DNA of 12,188 nt from Larix sibirica (Eukaryota; Streptophyta; Pinopsida; Pinales; Pinaceae), in NCBI GenBank assembly GCA_004151065.3, contig NWUY0300022118.1, positions 1 through 12,188 on the forward strand, read 5' to 3'. Position numbers and translations under genes: made by a program. Under the pieces are notes generated by a model, which made no database searches, had not been told where the DNA came from, and saw nothing but the letters and a program-made list of their open reading frames with translations. This document shows positions 7,299-12,188 of the stretch, piece after piece; positions within the stretch are counted from its first letter, which is position 1; every line of letters starts with the position of its first letter.

Positions 7299-8033
7299 CT
7301 AGGAGTGTTTCCCAGATTCTTCTTGTAGGTCGCTCAAAGAATCTTCCATTTGAACCAAATGAGCCTCAATCCTGTCGTTTCCACTTTGCAAAGTATCAAA
7401 TAAATGCCCCTTAAAAGAGAACATGAATTGCTTAAGGCCTTCAAAGTTGTCCTATTGATAGTATTTGATTCCTTTGAAATCCTTCTACACTTCCTCAAGC
7501 TCACCAACATGGACGTGGACATTGGTTTCTACATCCTCCATTCTCGAATCCATCCGGGTGAGATCCAGACCGATGTGTCGGCCTTCTTCTAGAGCATCTT
7601 TGGTAAATTCAAAAGCATTGCGTGCATTCTTCCTGATATCCTGATGAACCACCTTAATCTCCCAAAGCCTCTTCATCATATTATCCAAATTCATCCTCCT
7701 GTTGGATGGAATAGACCAGGGAAGAGTTTGCAGACCAACATTGGGGAACCACTTGTCGCAAGTCATAGCTTCAATACCCAACACCACCGTTTGATATGCA
7801 GTACCTTGTCCCAGAAAAGGATCGTGCGAACAAGATCCTCGAGAGTTCAACATTACTTTGCATGCTTCCATATTACCGCCACACCTAGCTTCATTAATAC
7901 GAGTGAGGGGTGTCCAAGGGCGGGCTTTAAAGCTCAAACTGTAATGGATTCCACTTGTCCACATAAGGAGAGGGGAACTTTGCATCCGCGCCCCTTTAAG
8001 GAAGTTAGAGATGATAAAAAACACGAGGACCAT
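7299..8033 (-). pseudogene. Unrecognised protein remnant with helical C-terminal part
   Basis: An open frame of 182 codons runs from an ATG at 8033 to a stop at 7485. The same phase then stays protein-like to 7299, with one more stop at 7452. The middle part (QTVVLGIEAMTCDKWFPNVG, then LDNMMKRLWEIK) has Cys and Trp residues typical of a folded protein. The rest (FEFTKDALEEGRHIGLDLTR, MEDVETNVHVHVGELEEV, then NDRIEAHLVQMEDSLSDLQ past the stops) is charged with spaced hydrophobic residues, as in coiled coils. The first ~45 residues after the ATG look less natural and overlap the end of the RNase H frame, so the true start may be lower, or the 5' part may be missing. No family recognised. Composition is more balanced than its surroundings. 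It is probably a recent pseudogene or an element-encoded protein. Confidence 0.55.
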
Positions 8034-8454
8034 TTGGTGTGAGGGCGATCTTGGTTAAAAACGATGAGCCTTCTCTAAACCTTGCTCCTTGATTAGCCAT
8101 AGTGTCATCCTCCACATTATTATGCCTTAGAATTTGATAGAACTGAATCCTTGAATTGTTGCTAATGACAGAGACAATTATTTTTTGAATTCTGTTTAGG
8201 TACTTGTCATGGCCTTTTTGGATATTTATCATTTTCTGTATTACAATCATGGAGTCTCCGAGGATAGAGTAATAATCTATATGCAGCGAGACCATTGTTT
8301 CAACCCCTTGGAGGAGATCCACACATTCTGCTTGGTTGTTTGTTCTCCTTACTAATCCCCATGCGTACTAAAATAACTTGTTACCTCCAGGGTCATAAAC
8401 GACCCCTCTCTCACCTGCCACCCCTGAGTTGAGAAAAGAATCATTAATATTTAA
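8005..8454 (-). pseudogene. Type I RNase H domain of a plant retroelement, one internal stop
   Basis: RNase H cuts RNA in RNA-DNA hybrids; plant non-LTR retrotransposons often carry this domain at the end of their pol frame. In one phase I read INDSFLNSGVAGERGVVYDP, then a TAG stop at 8368-8370, YAWGL, NNQAECVDLLQG, ILGDSMIVIQKM and NVEDDTMANQGA. The four acidic active-site positions are present: Asp 8440-8442 (in a slightly shortened DG-type motif), Glu 8326-8328 (QAE), Asp 8254-8256 (GDS) and Asp 8104-8106 (DxxAN). The frame ends at 8005. The GTG at 8320-8322 only opens the part after the stop and is not a real start. No reverse transcriptase is readable upstream (above 8460), so the copy is truncated. 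A Tat-type gypsy with an extra RNase H is the alternative source. Confidence 0.85.
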
Positions 8455-8561
8455 AAAGCTTATACATTTTGAAAATATATGTAGAAATATTAAACCTTGG
8501 GAATGAGATCATAAATAAATAATTTCAATACTTTCATTTTTCCAATTATCCTATATGAATA

Positions 8562-8588
8562 TATACATCACATACAATGTGATGTATA
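8562..8588. repeat. Perfect 11-bp inverted repeat (hairpin)
   Basis: TATACATCACA and TGTGATGTATA are exact reverse complements separated by TACAA. The stem is AT-rich and no T-run follows. It could be the tip of a degenerate miniature element or chance; there is no sign of a function. Confidence 0.6.
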
Positions 8589-9222
8589 GTCTTATAACAT
8601 CTCTTATTAAACTTGAATAAAATTAAGTAAATTCAAAACATCTTATAATTTATAATTTAAAAACAATACATGCAACACTTTTTATTAAGATCATTATACT
8701 TTCATAGGGTCTAAAGTTGTAATTATATTTGGAGAACAAAAACATTAAAATTTACTCAAATTGAATTAGGCTTCCTATTATTGCTTTCGAGAATTAATTA
8801 TTTAAAAAATAAAATGAATATTACAAAAATCAAAGTTAGTATGCACGATCTTCGTAGTAATATGGTAAGTGGATTAAATTGAAAACACTGCCACCTTGGT
8901 CCCACTTAATTATCGATAAGGCTTGGCCTTTGTGCACTTTATTCTTCCCTTGGCCCGATCAGAACACGAGCTCCGTTATTTGTTTGTCCAGAATAATAGA
9001 ACTACTAGACATGATGAAACAAGGCATGGTGGTTGGTATTTCGTCATGAAATCAAGTGGAGACAAAGTATCGTATGAAGTAAAGTAGAATAAAGAGTATG
9101 CAAGAAATCCCTCTAGCTTACTTATTGTTGGTATAATAAATTAATGATGGGTGGTGGTATAACAATCATATTGTGAATGCATTCATATACACTCAATCAT
9201 CAAATAATCAAATGCTTCCATA

Positions 9223-9258
9223 ATTTGGTACATCTAAAATATTTGGTACATCTAAAAT
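9223..9258. repeat. Perfect 18-bp tandem duplication
   Basis: ATTTGGTACATCTAAAAT occurs twice back to back with no mismatch. The identity of the two units implies a recent slippage or a small filler duplication compared with the strongly decayed elements around it. Confidence 0.9.
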
Positions 9259-9460
9259 GGGAATAGATTAGAATAATATCATATGCCATTAAATTGACTA
9301 AAATGGGGCCTAAAGTATATACTTCCAAAAATAGTAGTCTTGTCTATATAGTTATCTATAAGAAAAGATGTTCAAATCTCATATCATATGCAAAACTAAA
9401 ATATAAACCCTAAAATCAAGCATAAGGAGGAGAAGTAGGTCCATATGAAGAAGAAGAGGA

Positions 9461-9503
9461 TGGCAACTTTTGGGGGCACATAATGCTAAGTGGCAACTTT
9501 TGG
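9461..9503. repeat. 13-bp direct repeat spaced 30 bp
   Basis: TGGCAACTTTTGG begins at 9461 and 9491. What follows each copy (GGGCACATAATG, ATGCATATTTATAAATG) is loosely similar, so this may be an imperfect 30-bp tandem unit. Too short for a classification. Confidence 0.6.
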
Positions 9504-9565
9504 ATGCATATTTATAAATGATAACTCAATTCTTAGTTTAACCTAGAAAGGAGGTGCTTTATAAC

Positions 9566-9742
9566 ATGAGGGGAAAGAATGGGAAAAGATTCCACTTGGA
9601 TTTTTGCATAGACACAATATTCATTGTATTGATAATGTCATTAGTCACGTTTCTTGCAAGGTTGACAAGTTAACCTTGAGAAAGCAAGGGTTAATTATGA
9701 TGAAGTGTAGGATAAGAATGACACAGTGGGAAATTGGAAGGT
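9566..9742 (+). pseudogene. Possible short coding remnant, unrecognised
   Basis: A 58-codon open stretch without a start codon, lying between stops, reads HEGKEWEKIPLGFLHRHNIH and then a Cys/Lys-rich part with SHVSCKVDKLTLRKQGLIMM. Its length is mildly unusual for such AT-rich DNA, but nothing in it matches a family I know. It may be chance. Confidence 0.2.
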
Positions 9743-11528
9743 AGATGACATAAGCTATCTATAAGATGAGAATTCGTTAATGAAATAATGCATAACAAGG
9801 ACTAGAGGTCAAAATAAGGTTATCATATTTTTGGTTAAATGAAATAACAAATATAGAATTGAATGATTAAGGCTTAGGCAACAATTGAAATCTTATAGTG
9901 TTATTACTCCAACACAGTGATATAGTATTTCAATGACATGCAATTTCACCTCAGCCGTGCTTTTATTAAACAAGATATTGAGGAAATCATGATCATAAAA
10001 TGGATGCAAAGGTCACCTAACTCAAATTTTGTGGGCCCTTCACATCACAAAGTAATGAACTATAAATAAGGAAAATGCCTTGTGTCACAATACTTAAGAG
10101 ACAAATTGAAACCATGCTTAAAACCCAAGATATGCAAAAAGACCACAAATATCATCAAGTGTGTATATAGGTTAATACAAAAGTAAAATAAGTTCTTAGT
10201 GGTAAATGTTATATTTTTTTATTTTAATCTTTTGACATTTGCATGATATGCTAATCCAAGATTGTTTTGCGGGTATTTCAGAAATTCAATACCCAACATC
10301 AAGATTATTATGGCCATCACAAGGTAGATCACTATGCAACATCATCAAAACATATTCATAACCACTTGTTATAAAAATGCCTCTTCTATCAACACAACAT
10401 AGTAACATTAAGCATATTATAATCCTATTGAAAGAAGAACAATATCAAATCATGAAATCTTTGCATCATAAGTGGTGTTTCGTTATAATCATATACACCC
10501 AATATGGTAGCCAAACTAATGCATGGAGATCATAATCTCATAATTTCCCATGAGAGAATCAAAATATAACCACCAACATGTTTAAATTAGATATCATTAT
10601 TTCATCAAATTACCTTTGTTGCTCTAGTGTACGTTAGTTGGTCATCCCTTATGTTCCCTTTAATTTCAGAAGTGAAGATGCACATATTAGATCAAGGATT
10701 AGTCAATTGTCTATTTCGGAAGTCTTGGGTTAGAGTCTATTTATTTTTGGATATATTTTTCTTTAAATTAAGGGTAGATTGCAACCATTTTTAGTGCAGT
10801 ATTAACTAATCAAAATGTAGGTTAACACACAACAACTCCATAGGGAAGGATGATTACATTCAAGCCGCAACTCAAAATCACATTTGATTTTGCATAGTAA
10901 AATATGGATCTATAAGAATGTTCAACATCTTCCAACTTATAATTTGGGATAGGTCAAATCATATTGTAAATAAAAAATGCATTCTCAAAAGTTATTGAAA
11001 AATGTATCAGACAAGTCAAAATGAAATACCAAAGCTATGAAAATTAGAGAGAGATATGTGTACTATTTAAAATAGGGAAAACATCCTTGATCATGACAGA
11101 AATATACCATTCATAATAGAGGAAAATATCCTTGATTGTGAATGTAGTGTTCATTAACCCTTAACAAAATAAAAAAATCAATGTTCACTTTCCTTATAAG
11201 ATAGGTCAATCTTTCACTTGGGTAAAGCTCACAATAAAACATACTTGAGAAAACAATCCACAGCCTCCTTACTCTTTAAACAAATTCTTAATAACAAAAC
11301 CCTGACAACTCGTGGACACATCATTAATGAGTACCAATGAACTAGTCGGCCTTATTTACTAAAAATAACCCATTTACATGAAATAACTATCCACTACTAT
11401 CTAACAGGAATTATTCAAAGAATATGGATGCATACATTAATTGACCAACTCCTAGATATCCTAAAGTAGGGAGGTTAGGGCAAGGCCCTTCCACTTTAAG
11501 AGAAATGGTTTCTTCAAAGATGGAGGCG
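9743..11528. other. AT-rich gene-free stretch
   Basis: About 1.8 kb with dense stops in every frame and no recognised gene, RNA or element boundary. A TATAAATA at 10061-10068 has no gene to serve. Two similar phrases, GGGAAAACATCCTTGAT and GAGGAAAATATCCTTGATT, lie about 43 bp apart near 11075-11140. It is probably old, unrecognisable repeat sequence. Confidence 0.45.
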
Positions 11529-11687
11529 AGGAAATTTTCCCAGAATCGATATTAGTTCCCATGTGGAATATTTTGGCTACATATATTTCCACTAGATCAA
11601 TACTTCTTCAATCGTATGCTAGTGCAATTGGAATTCTATAGTATCCAATATTTCTTCTAGTTGGAGCCAAATGGAGCCTTCCTCATC
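11529..11687 (-). pseudogene. Chromodomain remnant from a gypsy integrase C-terminus
   Basis: Read from 11687 downward, 53 codons give DEEGSIWLQLEEILDTIEFQ, then HTIEEVLI, stop, WKYM, stop, PKYSTWELISILGKFP. The pattern (EEILD, basic strand, TI-EVL-WK-M-P--TWE, then a C-terminal helix) is the chromodomain that plant gypsy elements (chromoviruses) carry after integrase and use to target chromatin. TAG stops lie at 11619-11621, 11592-11594 and 11577-11579. The last two are where Gln (CAG) or Trp/Lys-type codons are expected, one transition away in the Gln case. I could not read integrase core motifs in the 500 bp upstream on this strand. It is on the opposite strand to the 286-4842 elements, so it belongs to a separate insertion. 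Confidence 0.75.
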
Positions 11688-11688
11688 N
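11688..11688. other. Single N
   Basis: An undetermined base just upstream of the chromodomain frame. It may hide a frame change or mark a contig join; unlike position 3078, there is no duplicated flank. Confidence 0.9.
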
Positions 11689-12188
11689 TAGTGCGCTTTG
11701 AAATGTGTGTTTAGATGATACATATAGACACAATTTTCATGAAATGTATCTCCAGACATAGTACATATTAATATAATTTGGAAATTTTAACGATAAATAC
11801 AATTTGTAGTCAAACCTTCCCAAGTTTGAATTTACTGTGCATAATTGTAATGACACAGAAATTTTGTCCAACACTTACATGTCCGTTTCATTACAGTGAT
11901 GATTATGTAGTGGCCACTAGCAAGTGGTATGAATGTCACTATCATGCACTCGCAAATTAAAAAGATGCCAGGTCATCATTTATTTCTCAAAATATGTTAA
12001 AATATGTTGGAGCGTTCATTGCATAGGTTCATATGAATCTTTTATAATCAACATTGAGAGATCACTTCTTACTACTAGAACATTAGAGACTGCTGATACA
12101 TCTTGATGTAGGTTAGAGATTCCAACACTCATTAATAGTTTCTAAAATAAAATAGCTACCCACAAACCATTATTTTTATTATGAATCT
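11689..12188. other. Gene-free end of the window
   Basis: No gene recognised. The 60-codon + strand frame at 11778-11960 has no recognisable content and is probably chance. AAAATATGTT is duplicated in tandem at 11989-12008. If the chromodomain remnant continued upstream on the - strand, integrase should lie here, but no motif is readable. Confidence 0.4.

Larger units (their letters stand above)
8455..9565. other. AT-rich gene-free stretch
   Basis: No coding frame or RNA gene recognised on either strand. It holds the inverted repeat at 8562-8588, the 18-bp tandem duplication at 9223-9258 and a 13-bp direct repeat at 9461 and 9491, listed separately. 8890-9000 is locally less AT-rich (TTGGCCTTTGTGC, CCCTTGGCCCGATC) but yields no readable protein. 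Confidence 0.45.

Noticed and set aside
7644-8042. 132-codon + strand frame
   Set aside because: It is antisense to the better, more protein-like - strand frame at 7299-8033.
9223-9258. Tandem units as a start of a CRISPR or satellite array
   Set aside because: There are only two 18-bp units with no spacer and no further copies; this is a simple local duplication.
10061-10068. TATAAATA as a gene promoter
   Set aside because: No open frame of any length follows, and such words are common in AT-rich DNA.
11778-11960. 60-codon + strand frame
   Set aside because: It barely exceeds chance length, has no motif, and no element or gene context supports it.

Overview
The window looks like repeat-rich intergenic DNA from a large-genome land plant. 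A gymnosperm or another bloated seed-plant genome is my inference, not something the sequence proves. It is AT-rich and has no intact gene: every coding stretch I can recognise is interrupted by stops or frameshifts. It contains two N positions and a duplicated poly-C block that look like draft-assembly joins. I see no bacterial-type operons, rRNA, tRNA or CRISPR.

Layout: (1) 286-1120 is a decayed Ty3/gypsy integrase on the + strand with a readable zinc-binding H2C2 motif, core domain and C-terminal part. (2) About 1195-3060 is a second decayed block of the same broad class: a Gag tail with a CCHC zinc knuckle, a pre-protease segment, an aspartic protease and a long in-frame linker. Integrase lying before Gag is the reverse of the normal gag-pol order, so two element copies have been fused here. 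(3) About 3395-4820 reads as a long terminal repeat (LTR) with a TATA box, followed at 4825-4842 by a primer-binding site matching the 3' end of plant tRNA-Asp with two transitions. The last ~210 bp of that LTR recur at 5238-5443 with no primer site after them, which suggests a heavily deleted element with both LTR ends.

(4) 5469-6449 holds two unrecognised + strand coding remnants. (5) 7299-8454 on the - strand holds an unrecognised coding remnant and, upstream of it, a type I RNase H domain of the sort carried by plant retroelements. All four catalytic acidic positions of the RNase H are readable, but it has one internal stop. (6) 8455-11528 is mostly featureless AT-rich DNA with a few short repeats. 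(7) 11529-11687 on the - strand is a chromodomain remnant from the C-terminus of another gypsy integrase. No genes here work together. The window records several rounds of retroelement insertion, fusion, deletion and mutation, with many of the lesions being C-to-T or G-to-A type changes, as expected for silenced methylated DNA. The two unrecognised remnants (5952-6449 and 7299-8033) are the best candidates for undescribed families.
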